Source: Paracoccus tibetensis (GTDB taxonomy: Bacteria; Pseudomonadota; Alphaproteobacteria; Rhodobacterales; Rhodobacteraceae). From it: 64,000 bases of DNA. Positions 43,434 to 52,110 of this stretch are shown piece after piece (the first letter of the stretch is position 1; each line of letters begins with the position of its first letter). The DNA lies in assembly GCF_900102505.1 (NCBI RefSeq), contig NZ_FMVT01000004.1, forward strand, positions 277,015 to 341,014. Direction: 5' to 3'. Below the pieces are notes generated by a model. That model was not told the DNA's origin, did not search any database, and worked only from the letters and a program-made list of their open reading frames with translations. The translations under genes and the position numbers were made by a program.

Positions 43434-44379
43434 GGGAGGGCCTCTTGTGCAGCAGCCACAGGAACAGCCCTGCGCCGAGGACTCCCAGGATCAGCCCCGC
43501 CGGCAGCTCGTAAGGATGGATCGCGAGCCGCCCGATCAGGTCGCAGGCCAGCACCAGCAGCGCCCCCGCCAGCGCCACGACGGGCAGCGAGGCCCGCAGG
43601 TTGTCCCCCATGATGCGCGAGACGAGGTTCGGCACCACCAGCCCGACGAAGGGGATCATCCCCACCGTCGTCACCACCATCGCCGTCACCACCGACACGA
43701 CCAGCAGCCCGAGCCGCATGACCGCCGCCGTCGACAGCCCCAGCCCCGTCGCCACCTGCTGGCCAAGCGCCAGGATCACGAAGCGGTCGGCTGCCAGCCA
43801 CGCCAGCCCCGCCGCGAGGCCGGCAATCCAGAGCAGCTCGTAGCGACCGGCGATGACGCCCGAGAACTCGCCGCTATAGAGCCAGGCGCCGACATACTGC
43901 ATCAGGTCCGTCTGCCAGCCGATGAAGGTCACGACCGCGCCCAGAACGCCCGACAGCACCAGCCCGGCGATGGGCACCAGCATCACTTCACGCGGGGGAA
44001 GGCGGCGGATCACCGTGACGAACAGCGCCGTCGTGGCCATCGCGCCCAAGGCTGCCGCACCCATTCGAAGCCACAGCGCGCTGGTCGGTGCAAGGATGGT
44101 GATCGCCAGCAGGCCCAACGCCGCGCCCTCGGCCGTGCCCGAGGTGTCGGGACCGACGAAGCGGTTCCTGACCAGCACCTGGATCAGCACCCCCGCCACC
44201 GACAGCGCTGCACCTGTCAGCGTCACGGCCAAGGTCCGCGGCAGGCGCGATTCCAGCAGCACCAGCATGGCCTGCGGGTCGCGGAAGATGCCGCGCAGAT
44301 CCACGTTGGCGGCGCCGACGGTCAGGCTCGCCAGCATCAGCGCCGCCAGCGCCATCGACAGGGCCGGCACCAGCCGCAT
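43426..44379 (-). CDS. Siderophore-type ABC permease (FecCD family), first subunit
   Basis: A 317-residue permease with FecCD marks: LESRLPRTLAVTLTGAALSVAGVLIQVLVRN, then RFVGPDTSGTAEGAALGLL, FVGLVVPNLVSRIMGD and the C-terminal YELPAGLILGVLGAGLFLWLL. Its start codon overlaps the binding-protein stop by 1 nt, so translation is coupled. The order binding protein, permease, permease, ATPase is that of catecholate-siderophore systems. Confidence 0.92.
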   Translation of the reverse strand: MRLVPALSMALAALMLASLTVGAANVDLRGIFRDPQAMLVLLESRLPRTLAVTLTGAALSVAGVLIQVLVRNRFVGPDTSGTAEGAALGLLAITILAPTSALWLRMGAAALGAMATTALFVTVIRRLPPREVMLVPIAGLVLSGVLGAVVTFIGWQTDLMQYVGAWLYSGEFSGVIAGRYELLWIAGLAAGLAWLAADRFVILALGQQVATGLGLSTAAVMRLGLLVVSVVTAMVVTTVGMIPFVGLVVPNLVSRIMGDNLRASLPVVALAGALLVLACDLIGRLAIHPYELPAGLILGVLGAGLFLWLLHKRPSHG

Positions 44380-45281
44380 CAGCTGGGGTCGGCGGCCGAG
44401 AACGCGTCCGTCAACTGGCCCATCAGCAGGCTCATCGCCGAGTAGCCGCCGGCCGAGATATAGGCCGCGCCGGGGTCCAGATAGACGACCTGTCCTCGCG
44501 TCCAGGCCGCCGTGCCCTCGACCAGCGCCGAGCGCAGCGTTGCCTCCGCTCCCTGCCCGTCCTCGCCGATGGCCGCGCCGCGATCCACCACGAAGAGCCA
44601 GTCGGGGTTTACCTCGGCGATGAACTCGTGCGTGATCGCCTGACCGTGGGTGGCGTGGTCGAGGCCCGGCGCGGCCTCCTCCAGCCCCGCCGCCTCGAAG
44701 ATCCAGCCGAAGCGCGAGCCCTTGCCATAGGCCGACATGCGGGTGCCGTTGGTCAGCACGATCAGCGCCCGCCCCTGCCCCTCGGCTGCCTCGCGCAGCG
44801 CGGCGAGCTGCGCATCGAGCGAGGCGTTCAGCTCGGCCGCCTCGCCCGCCTTGCCGAAGATTGCGCCGTAGCCGTCGATCCGCGCGCGGGCATCGGACAG
44901 AAGATCGGGGCCGAAGGTCATGTCGATGGCCGGCGCCACCTGCGAGACCGCTGCAAGCTGCGTCGACGAGCGCCCGCCGACCACGATCAGGTCCGGCGCA
45001 AGACCTGCCAGCGCTTCCAGATCCGGCTCGAAGAGCGTGCCGACGCGGGCGGCATCCTGCACCTGCGCGCGCAATGCGGGGACGGTGACGTTCTCGATCG
45101 TCCCTGCCGGCTGGACGCCCAGCGCCAGCAGGCTGTCCAGCGCGGCCATGTCGTAGACCGCCACCGTGCGCGGCGCGTCAGGCAACGTCACCTCTCCTTG
45201 CGCGGTGCCGACGGTGATCTCGGCTGCGGCTGGCGCGACAAGGGCGGCCACGGTCAGACTGGACAGAAGAAGACGGCGCAT
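44379..45281 (-). CDS. Periplasmic iron-siderophore binding protein
   Basis: A 300-residue class III binding protein with signal MRRLLLSSLTVAALVAPAAA and mature start EITVGTAQGEVTLPDAPRTVAVYDMAALDSLLALG. The lobes contain LAPDLIVVGGRSSTQLAAVSQVAPAIDMTFG and PDWLFVVDRGAAIGEDGQGA, as in FatB/CeuE/VctP-type proteins that bind ferric catecholates. The start has AAGGAG at normal spacing. An AATAG-N4-CTATT inverted repeat overlapping a TTGACA -35 candidate lies upstream (45341-45362), consistent with iron control. Confidence 0.9.
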   Translation of the reverse strand: MRRLLLSSLTVAALVAPAAAEITVGTAQGEVTLPDAPRTVAVYDMAALDSLLALGVQPAGTIENVTVPALRAQVQDAARVGTLFEPDLEALAGLAPDLIVVGGRSSTQLAAVSQVAPAIDMTFGPDLLSDARARIDGYGAIFGKAGEAAELNASLDAQLAALREAAEGQGRALIVLTNGTRMSAYGKGSRFGWIFEAAGLEEAAPGLDHATHGQAITHEFIAEVNPDWLFVVDRGAAIGEDGQGAEATLRSALVEGTAAWTRGQVVYLDPGAAYISAGGYSAMSLLMGQLTDAFSAADPS

Positions 45282-45340
45282 CAGGTGCTCCTTTGTACGA
45301 GTTTCGCCGAGGCTTAGCGCGACGTTCCGCTGGCAACAAG

Positions 45341-45362
45341 AATAGCTTTCTATTTTTGTCAA
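45341..45362 (-). promoter_or_regulatory. Candidate iron-regulated promoter of the siderophore operon
   Basis: On the minus strand, TTGACA (45362-45357) is followed by an AT-rich stretch with the inverted repeat AATAG-N4-CTATT (45341-45354). The AT content stands out in this GC-rich window. It is about 60-80 nt before the binding-protein start and shared with the divergent DUF2218 gene. A Fur, Irr or RirA site is plausible; the exact family cannot be told by eye. Confidence 0.4.
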
Positions 45363-45436
45363 CATCTGCGACGGCTGTTTGAGGGACTCACGGCGGGTGC
45401 CTTGGCGCCTGCTTGCAACGACACTTGGAGCTCAAG

Positions 45437-45721
45437 ATGAAGACGAACGCGATCTTCCCGACCGCCCGCCCGGCTGCCCTGCGCGGCACGATGGCCAAGC
45501 ATTTCAGCCACAAGATTTCGGTGACGGACGCCGCCACCCGCGCCGAGTTCCGCTTTGACGACGGTCTCGCGACGCTCGCTGAAGTGCCGGAAGGGCTGGC
45601 GCTGACGGTCGAGGCGGCCGATGCCGCTACGCAGGTGCAGCTTCAGGATGTGCTGGAGAGACACCTCCTGCGCTTCGCCCATCGCGAGGCCCCGGCCCCG
45701 CTGGTCTGGTCCCCAGCCTGA
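45437..45721 (+). CDS. DUF2218 protein
   Basis: A 94-residue protein. The motif AALRGTMAKHFSHKISVTDAATRAEFRFDDG followed by LALTVEAADAATQVQLQDVLERHLLRFAHRE is the DUF2218 domain. Family members usually accompany siderophore-interacting or iron-transport genes. ATG at 45437 has GGAG 7 nt upstream. It is divergent from the siderophore operon, sharing its AT-rich control region, so it is probably expressed under iron limitation. The His residues (KHFSHK, RHLLRFAHRE) suggest metal contact (inference). Confidence 0.87.
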   Translation: MKTNAIFPTARPAALRGTMAKHFSHKISVTDAATRAEFRFDDGLATLAEVPEGLALTVEAADAATQVQLQDVLERHLLRFAHREAPAPLVWSPA

Positions 45722-45935
45722 CCGGAGCCAGGCGCGGCGGAGATCGCTGCTACAATCAATGCCGGGGCGCCGCTTCATCGACGCCATCGGACGGCGGGCC
45801 TCTCCCTTCGTATCGGTGGCATCTGCATGAATGCGCACCGTCCGCTTGTCGCACCGTGCAGCAGAGCGCAGTGCCTGCGCCGAACATCGCAGTGGAAGCT
45901 GATCGTTCGTTGGTGGACGCCCAGAAGCTGTTGCA

Positions 45936-45958
45936 TTTCGAGACGATCGGTCTAGAAA
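45936..45958. promoter_or_regulatory. Inverted repeat before the TetR/AcuR-like gene, candidate operator
   Basis: TTTC-g-AGAC-N5-GTCT-a-GAAA is a 23-bp interrupted palindrome that ends 6 nt before the start codon of the TetR-family gene. TetR regulators usually bind such repeats to control themselves and the downstream genes. Confidence 0.55.
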
Positions 45959-45964
45959 TTATCC

Positions 45965-46702
45965 ATGATCTCTCCGGCGACGAACGAGAACCAGAAGCAT
46001 GGCCGACGTGGTCGTCCTGCCCGCTCGCAGGCGACGCTTCAGGACATGCGTCGTTCGGTGGTAGAAGCAGGTGTCGAAGCGCTGTCCGAGCACGGATATG
46101 TCGCAGCGGGCTTGGACGGGCTCTTGCGGCGCACGAGTATTCCGAAAGGCTCCTTCTACAGCCTGTTCCCGAGCAAGGAAGCGTTCGGACTGAGCGTGCT
46201 GTCAGCCTATAGCACCTATTTCGACCGCAAGCTGGATCGCCATCTTCTTTCGGACGAACGTCGACCTCTGGAGCGGCTTGCCGCCTTCGTGGAGGATGCA
46301 AAAGCCGGGATGACACGCCATGACTTCCGGCGCGGATGTGTCGTTGGAAATCTCGGCCAGGATATCCAGTCGCTGCCGTCGAGCTTCCGCGATGCCTTGC
46401 GCAACGTTCTGGCGGGCTGGGAGGACCGGGTCGCCGCCTGTCTGCGCGATGCGCAGCAGGCTGGTGAAACATCGCGCGATGCCGATCCTGCCGAGCAGGC
46501 GCGCGTCTTCTGGATCGGTTGGGAAGGCGCTGTTCTGCGCGCGAGGCTCGAGCGCAGCACCGCTCCGCTGGATTGCTTCGCGCGGCATTTTCTTGTGGCG
46601 GTCGCTGCATCATCGACAAAAACGGGAGTTGGGAATGTTCAAGGCAATCTTGATCGAGAAGACGGGCGACGAGACAGATGCGAAGCTGGTCGATCTGGAT
46701 GA
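45965..46702 (+). CDS. acuR: TetR-family regulator, AcuR-like
   Basis: A 245-residue protein with an N-terminal TetR helix-turn-helix ([47 protein letters not shown]). The C-terminal domain ([24 protein letters not shown], then [20 protein letters not shown]) matches AcuR-type regulators. AcuR controls acrylate/DMSP genes in Rhodobacter, and the next gene is acuI-like, which supports the symbol. The frame runs 68 nt into acuI; the residues after HFLVAVAAS are low-complexity and not TetR-like, so the natural stop may have been lost by a small shift. No strong ribosome binding site. Confidence 0.8.
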   Translation: MISPATNENQKHGRRGRPARSQATLQDMRRSVVEAGVEALSEHGYVAAGLDGLLRRTSIPKGSFYSLFPSKEAFGLSVLSAYSTYFDRKLDRHLLSDERRPLERLAAFVEDAKAGMTRHDFRRGCVVGNLGQDIQSLPSSFRDALRNVLAGWEDRVAACLRDAQQAGETSRDADPAEQARVFWIGWEGAVLRARLERSTAPLDCFARHFLVAVAASSTKTGVGNVQGNLDREDGRRDRCEAGRSG

Positions 46703-47627
46703 GGCGCAACTGCCGCAGGGCGATGTCACGGTTCGCGTTGCCTACTCGACGTTGAACTACAAAGATTCCTTGGCGATCACCGGCAGCGGCCCCGTCGTGC
46801 GCAGCTTCCCGATGGTTCCCGGCATCGATCTTGCCGGCGTCGTCGAGGCGTCGGACAACCCGGCCTACAGCCCCGGGGACAAGGTCGTGTTGAACGGGTG
46901 GGGCGTTGGCGAGAAGCATTGGGGCGGGCTGGCGGAGCGGGCTCGGCTGAATGGCGACTGGCTGGTACCGCTGGAGCCGGCGTTCACCCTGCGGCAGGCA
47001 GCGGCGATAGGCACGGCCGGTTACACGGCCATGCTGTGTGTGATGGCGCTGGAGCGCGGCGGGGTCACGCCTGAGCAAGGCGAGGTATTGGTTACGGGTG
47101 CGGCTGGCGGAGTCGGCAGCGTCGCTGTCGCTCTTCTGTCACGACTTGGCTATCGCGTTGCTGCAATGACCGGGCGCCCCGAGGAACGCGACTTTCTGAC
47201 CTCGCTCGGGGCGGTCGAGATTGTTGACCGGGCCGAATATGCCGAAGCCGGCAAACCCCTCAGCCGCGAGCGTTGGGCCGGCGCCGTCGACGTCGCGGGG
47301 GGGCATGTTCTTGCCAATGTCTGCGCGGCGATGCGCTACGGCGGGACAGTTGCGGCCTGCGGACTGGCCGCGAGCATGTCGCTGCCTACCTCGGTCGCCC
47401 CGTTCATCCTCCGCGGCATCACCTTGGCGGGTGTCGACAGTGTCATGTGCCCGCGCCCGCGGCGCCTTGAAGCATGGGGGCGACTGGCACGCGATCTTGA
47501 CCCGGCCAAGCTCGAGGCCCTGACCAGTGAGATCCCGTTGGAGGAGGTAATCCCCACCGCTCGAAAGATGATGGCCGGGCAGGTGCGCGGCCGACTTGTC
47601 GTTCCGGTCCTGGGCGCAGAATCGTGA
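46635..47627 (+). CDS. acuI: AcuI-like acryloyl-CoA reductase (MDR family)
   Basis: A 330-residue zinc-free medium-chain reductase of the YhdH/AcuI type: [49 protein letters not shown] at the N-terminus, nucleotide motif [16 protein letters not shown], and the C-terminal [21 protein letters not shown]. The enzyme reduces acryloyl-CoA to propionyl-CoA with NADPH, detoxifying acrylate. It follows an AcuR-like regulator, as in the Rhodobacter acuRI-dddL cluster; no dddL is present here. A hydroxyacid dehydrogenase follows, overlapping by 4 nt. Confidence 0.88.
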   Translation: MFKAILIEKTGDETDAKLVDLDEAQLPQGDVTVRVAYSTLNYKDSLAITGSGPVVRSFPMVPGIDLAGVVEASDNPAYSPGDKVVLNGWGVGEKHWGGLAERARLNGDWLVPLEPAFTLRQAAAIGTAGYTAMLCVMALERGGVTPEQGEVLVTGAAGGVGSVAVALLSRLGYRVAAMTGRPEERDFLTSLGAVEIVDRAEYAEAGKPLSRERWAGAVDVAGGHVLANVCAAMRYGGTVAACGLAASMSLPTSVAPFILRGITLAGVDSVMCPRPRRLEAWGRLARDLDPAKLEALTSEIPLEEVIPTARKMMAGQVRGRLVVPVLGAES

Positions 47628-48589
47628 CCGAGGATGATGGCAAGCTCCTGATCCTGCACCAGCATCCGCCGGAAGCTGTCGCTTCGCTGGAGGCAGTGGC
47701 GGGCGGACAGGCCAGGCTTCGCGCGGTGCCTCCCGCCAGTCCATTCGGCGGGCCGGATGCCGATGCCCTGCTGACGTTTCCAGCGGCGATGCGCGGAATA
47801 GGTCCCGACACCCCTCGCCCCACCGGCTGGCCGTGGCAGCTCAGGTGGGTGCATTTCGGCTCGACCGGCATCGACCGAATGCCGCGCTGGCTGCTGGAGC
47901 CAGAGTTGGTGACCGTCTCGCGCGGGGCGCAGGCCGATGCCATCGCGGAATACGTGGTGATGATGGCGCTCGCGTTCGAAAAGCGCCTGCCGCAGATCCT
48001 GGCGCATAGCCCGGCTGCATGGGCGCAACCCCCGCTTGGGGGCTTGAGCGGTAGAACAGTTGGTCTTCTGGGCTTCGGCGAGATCGGGCGCGCGGTGGCC
48101 GCACGGCTGGTGCCCTTCGGCGTCCGCCTGATCGCTCATCGCCGTCACGGAGCCCGAACGGGCTGTCCCAAAGTCAGTGCTGTCACTTTCGATGAGTTGC
48201 TTGCAGAAAGCGATCACTTGGTGATCTGCACGCCGCTGACGGATGAGACACGGGGAATGATCGACAAGAGCGCGCTCGCCGCGATGCATCGTGGCGCGCA
48301 CCTCATCAACGTCGCGCGCGGCGCGATCATCGATACCGACGCGCTGCGCGAGGCGCTGGACGAAGATCGTCTTGCGATGGCCAGCCTTGATGTGGCCGTG
48401 CCCGAACCGCCGCCTGAGGATCACTGGCTCTACACCCATCCCCGCGTCCGGCTGACCGGGCATGTGTCCCATTCCGGACCGCTCACGCGTCAGCGTGGGC
48501 AGGACATCCTCGCTCGAAATCTTCGGGCGTTCCTTCAGGGGCGTGCCGAAGACATGCACGGGGTTGTTTCCCGCGAAGCAGGCTACTAG
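47624..48589 (+). CDS. D-isomer-specific 2-hydroxyacid dehydrogenase
   Basis: A 321-residue NAD-dependent enzyme. The nucleotide-binding motif is [16 protein letters not shown], and the catalytic residues are Arg in [11 protein letters not shown], Glu in [12 protein letters not shown] and His in GHVSHSGP. It would interconvert a 2-keto acid and a D-2-hydroxy acid. It begins with GTG overlapping the acuI stop (GTGA), so it is translated with it. The C-terminus overlaps the convergent LacI gene by 4 nt. Confidence 0.9.
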   Translation: MTEDDGKLLILHQHPPEAVASLEAVAGGQARLRAVPPASPFGGPDADALLTFPAAMRGIGPDTPRPTGWPWQLRWVHFGSTGIDRMPRWLLEPELVTVSRGAQADAIAEYVVMMALAFEKRLPQILAHSPAAWAQPPLGGLSGRTVGLLGFGEIGRAVAARLVPFGVRLIAHRRHGARTGCPKVSAVTFDELLAESDHLVICTPLTDETRGMIDKSALAAMHRGAHLINVARGAIIDTDALREALDEDRLAMASLDVAVPEPPPEDHWLYTHPRVRLTGHVSHSGPLTRQRGQDILARNLRAFLQGRAEDMHGVVSREAGY

Positions 48590-49647
48590 CGCTTCGCCGG
48601 CCCGGTGGTCGCGCGCACCACAAGATCCCCTCGGACGAGGTGCTTGCGCACGCCCTCACGACCCTCGCGGATTTGCTGAAGCAGCTCGATCGCTTCATCG
48701 ACGATCTGCGGAACATCATGGTGCACGGTTGTCAATTGAACGCCTGGCCAAGAGGCCATGTCGATATTGTCGAAACCCACGACCGACACGTCGCCTGGAA
48801 CGCTCAGCCCACCGCTCCAGGCCAACGCATCCAGACCGCCGATCGCCAGCCGATCGGTGGCATAGAAGATCGCCTCAGGGCGAGCCGCCAGGACGGCCCG
48901 GGTCTCTTCGAACCCAGCCTGATGCGTGAACTCCCGCCCGCCCTCACGGCCGCATAGCACCATGCCCAGTTCGGCCACGCGACGCACGAATGCCTGCTCG
49001 CGTTCGGCACTGACCGCCGAGCTCTCGGGCCCTCCGACGAAGGCCACACGTCTCAAGCCAAGTTCATAAAGGTGATCGGCCACCAGCGACGAGGCCGAGT
49101 TGTCGCAGCGCACGCTCGCGATTGCCATGTCAGGGATGTCGCGGTTCATCAGGATGACCTGCCGCCCATCCGCCGCCCATTTCGCCACGGACATGTGCGA
49201 GATCCGACCGGAGATGACGATGACCGTATCGATGTTGTACTGACGCAGCACGGCAAGCTGGTCGCCGGCGTCCGCCCCGGCTTGCAGGTTGAAGAGAAGC
49301 GGGTGAATGTCCAGCTCCTGCATCCGAACAGACAGGCGATCCAGCATGTCGATGTAGACCGGGCTGGTGAAATCTGCCGTCACCACCCCGACGATGCTGC
49401 TGGCGCGACGCGACAGGAAGCTCGCGATGACGTTTGGCCGGTAGCCCAGCCTTTCGGCCTGATCGAGAACGAAGGCGCGCGTCTTGGGCGAGACGCTGGT
49501 TCCTTTCGAGAACGCGCGTGATACCGTGGACTGACTGACGCCGATAAGATCGGCAAGATCGCGTGCGGTCAGCGCCGGGCGCGCGGCCTGTCGCTGTTGG
49601 CCGGGCGACGGCTGCTCCTCCGCCTCTGGGCGGCCGATTTTCTCCAT
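48586..49647 (-). CDS. LacI-family transcriptional regulator
   Basis: A 353-residue regulator: LacI HTH at residues 27-50 (LTARDLADLIGVSQSTVSRAFSKG), hinge GYRPNVIASFLSRRAS, and a periplasmic-binding-like effector domain (VGVVTADFTSPVYIDMLDRLS, VAFVGGPESSAVSAEREQAF, VSVVGFDNIDMASWPGVQLTTV). The start has GGAGGAG upstream. It is divergent from the CoA-transferase operon, and a perfect 16-bp palindrome with central CG (the normal LacI form) lies between them at 49740. The same palindrome precedes the enolase/ABC operon at 52938, so this protein probably controls both. Its effector is unknown. Confidence 0.93.
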   Translation of the reverse strand: MEKIGRPEAEEQPSPGQQRQAARPALTARDLADLIGVSQSTVSRAFSKGTSVSPKTRAFVLDQAERLGYRPNVIASFLSRRASSIVGVVTADFTSPVYIDMLDRLSVRMQELDIHPLLFNLQAGADAGDQLAVLRQYNIDTVIVISGRISHMSVAKWAADGRQVILMNRDIPDMAIASVRCDNSASSLVADHLYELGLRRVAFVGGPESSAVSAEREQAFVRRVAELGMVLCGREGGREFTHQAGFEETRAVLAARPEAIFYATDRLAIGGLDALAWSGGLSVPGDVSVVGFDNIDMASWPGVQLTTVHHDVPQIVDEAIELLQQIREGREGVRKHLVRGDLVVRATTGPAKR

Positions 49648-49739
49648 CCTCTCCTCCGCTCCGTCAGCCTCTTACTTAACCCGTTTCGTGCGCAGCACCA
49701 TGCGAATTGTCACCTGCCGCCTCGCGTCCTCATTTGAGT

Positions 49740-49755
49740 TTGCATCCGGATGCAA
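49740..49755. promoter_or_regulatory. Perfect palindrome, candidate LacI operator (CoA-transferase operon)
   Basis: TTGCATCCGGATGCAA is a 16-bp perfect palindrome with a central CG, as LacI-family operators have. It lies 31 nt before the CoA-transferase start and 92 nt from the divergent LacI start. An identical copy, extended to 18 bp, is at 52937-52954. Confidence 0.8.
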
Positions 49756-49786
49756 TACTGCCTAGCCTAGCTTCAGGAGGAGCTCA

Positions 49787-50860
49787 ATGATCACTGCACT
49801 GGAACGTTTCCGAGTCATCGACCTGTCTGAAACCGTAGCGGGCCAATTCTGCTGCCGGCTGATGGCCGATTACGGCGCCAGCGTAACGCTGATCGAGCCG
49901 GCGGAAGGTTCGGCACTGCGTTGCCAGGCGCCGATGGCGATGAGCGGCGACTCGCTTGTCTTTCGCCACCTGAACCACGGGAAGATACTGCATCGGCTGC
50001 GCTCCGGAGCCACGTCGTCAGAGCTTGCCGAACTTGCGGCGGAGGCCGACCTGGCAGTGGTGCCGGCAGGTTTCGATGCCGACGCGATCCGCAGCGTCAA
50101 CGGAGACTGCGTCATAGTGGAGGTTTCGGACTTCGGCACAGACGGGCCGTACAAGGACTGGCAGGGGGGCGAGATGATCGTGCAGGCGCTGTCCGGCATG
50201 ATGAACAATAACGGTGAGGCAGGGCGTCCTCCGTTGTTCGGGACCGGGCAGCGCGCTGCCTATGCCGCCGGGCTTGCAGCCTACATCTCCGCCATTGCCC
50301 TGTTGCTGGCGCGAGATAAGGGCGGCGCGACGCGCCATGCCTCGGTGGATGTCGCCGAGACGGCGGCCGCGATGAGCTTTCCCTATGTCTTGCAGCACGC
50401 CTATAACGGCACCGACAGGCGGCGCGGTGATCAAGAGATCCCGGCCGGGCAGGTGCTGTGCCGGGGAACCTGGGTCTGCATCTGGGTCTATCCGTTCCGC
50501 TTTTCAGCGATGTGCCGCACGCTGGGCCTAGAGTGCCTGATCGACGATCCGCGCTTTGCCGAACCCGTTACACGGACTCGGAACTGGGCGGCGCTGTTCG
50601 ATGAGATCCAGGAGGCGCTGGTCGACCGAGACGCCGAAGAGGTCGTGCGCCACCTCCAAGACGCACAAGTGATCGCCGCTTGCGCCTATCGGTCCTCGGA
50701 GCTTGCGCAGAACCCGCATCTTGAAGCTCGGGGCTTCTGGGAGACCGTTCGAATGGAGGGGGCAGAGGTGCAGGTCCTCGGACGACCCTTCCGAATGTCG
50801 CGCGCACCGCAACAACTTGCGACGGAAGACGAGCCTGGCGCGCGGAAGGTGGCGGGATGA
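49787..50860 (+). CDS. Class III CoA-transferase (CaiB/BaiF), first subunit
   Basis: A 357-residue CaiB/BaiF-type protein: LERFRVIDLSETVAGQFCCRLMADYGASVTLIEP at the N-terminus, FRHLNHGKILHRL, VEVSDFGTDGPYKDWQGGEMIVQALSGMMNNNGEAG, and YAAGLAAYISAIALLLA. In the segment that usually carries the catalytic Asp (GxGQxVxVxMxDA in formyl-CoA transferase), this protein reads ATRHASVDVAETAAA, with Ala where the nucleophile would lie. It may therefore be the structural partner of the second transferase. The start has AGGAGG 6-7 nt upstream. The stop overlaps the next gene by 4 nt. Confidence 0.9.
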   Translation: MITALERFRVIDLSETVAGQFCCRLMADYGASVTLIEPAEGSALRCQAPMAMSGDSLVFRHLNHGKILHRLRSGATSSELAELAAEADLAVVPAGFDADAIRSVNGDCVIVEVSDFGTDGPYKDWQGGEMIVQALSGMMNNNGEAGRPPLFGTGQRAAYAAGLAAYISAIALLLARDKGGATRHASVDVAETAAAMSFPYVLQHAYNGTDRRRGDQEIPAGQVLCRGTWVCIWVYPFRFSAMCRTLGLECLIDDPRFAEPVTRTRNWAALFDEIQEALVDRDAEEVVRHLQDAQVIAACAYRSSELAQNPHLEARGFWETVRMEGAEVQVLGRPFRMSRAPQQLATEDEPGARKVAG

Positions 50861-52110
50861 GCCGACCTCTTGAAGGACTCCGCGTGATCGAGCTCACGAC
50901 GGCTTGGGCCGGCCCGATGGCAGGCCGAATCCTGGCGTGGCTCGGGGCCGATGTTACGCATGTCGAGTCCCCGACGCGCACCAATTCCTGGCGCCAGAAC
51001 AAGGGTGAGCCGAGCCCGGTCTGCTATCCTGACCTTGATCCCGGCGCGCGCAAGTACGACCGGACCTTTTTGTTCAACTCGCAGAACCTCAACAAAAGAT
51101 CGCTGGTGATCGACCTGAAGAAGCCCGAGGGTTTGGCCGCCATGCGCGCCCTGATCTGCGCCAGCGACGTGCTGCTGTGCAACTTCCGGGGCGGGATGCT
51201 GAAACGGCTCGGACTGGATCACGCGACGCTTAGCGAGGACAACCCCGGTCTTATCGTGGTCGAGATGCCTGCCTACGGCCTCGAAGGGCCGCATTCCAGC
51301 TATGCCGCGCTTGGGCCAACGATGGAGATGGCGGCAGGGATGTCCGCGATGATTTCCTATCCCGGCGGCAAGCCGACGGTCACTGGCCCGTCATACATGG
51401 ACCCGATCGGAGGCTTCAACGCCGCCGCCGCCGTGCTGACGGCGCTTGTCAGCCGCAACGCGACAGGGCTTGGCCAGCATGTCGAGGTGCCGCAGGTCGA
51501 AGCAGCGATGCAGCTTATCGGCCCGGAACTGCTGGCAGCGGCGGAGCAGGGAAGCGAGCCGGTGCCGGACGGCAATCGGGTGGCCCACGCCTGCCCGCAC
51601 GACTGTTACCCGACAGCGGGCGAGGATGAGTGGATCGCACTCGCTGTCGAAACCGACGCACAATGGCAGGCGCTGGCGCGGCAAATGCAGCGCCCGGATT
51701 TGGCCAGAGATGACAGCCTGCGCCATCTGACGGGACGGAAGGCGGCCATCGCGCGCATCGATCAGGCTCTGGCAGATTGGACGCGCGGGCAGGACAAGCA
51801 CGCGCTGGCTGCGCGACTTCAGGCCGCCGGCGTTCCAGCCGCGCCGGTGAACACGCCGCGCGATCTGGCTGCCTCGCCCTATCTGAGGGCACGGGGGTTC
51901 TTTTCGACGGTGACGCATCCGCTTGCCGGCACACATCCCTATCCGGGCCTGCCCTTCCATCTCGGTCCGGCGCCAGCCGACCGCCCTGCCCCCTGCTTCG
52001 GCGCCGACAATGCGCATCTTCTGAGCGAGGTGCTGGGCATGGACGCGGCTACGATCGCGCGCCTTCACGCCGCGCGCGTCATCGCCGACACACCGGACGC
52101 AGAGGCATGA
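50857..52110 (+). CDS. Class III CoA-transferase (CaiB/BaiF), second subunit
   Basis: A 417-residue CaiB/BaiF-type protein: LEGLRVIELTTAWAGPMAGRILAWLGADVTHVES, FLFNSQNLNKRSLVIDLKKPEGLAAMRALI, and AYGLEGPHSSYAALGPTMEMAAGMSAMISYPGG. The nucleophile segment reads GLGQHVEVPQVEA, with Glu in the position of the usual Asp; the GxGQ is intact. It begins at an ATGA overlap with the first subunit, so the two are made in equal amounts and may form a heteromer, as in BbsEF or SmtAB. The acid substrate is unknown. Confidence 0.9.
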   Translation: MSRPLEGLRVIELTTAWAGPMAGRILAWLGADVTHVESPTRTNSWRQNKGEPSPVCYPDLDPGARKYDRTFLFNSQNLNKRSLVIDLKKPEGLAAMRALICASDVLLCNFRGGMLKRLGLDHATLSEDNPGLIVVEMPAYGLEGPHSSYAALGPTMEMAAGMSAMISYPGGKPTVTGPSYMDPIGGFNAAAAVLTALVSRNATGLGQHVEVPQVEAAMQLIGPELLAAAEQGSEPVPDGNRVAHACPHDCYPTAGEDEWIALAVETDAQWQALARQMQRPDLARDDSLRHLTGRKAAIARIDQALADWTRGQDKHALAARLQAAGVPAAPVNTPRDLAASPYLRARGFFSTVTHPLAGTHPYPGLPFHLGPAPADRPAPCFGADNAHLLSEVLGMDAATIARLHAARVIADTPDAEA

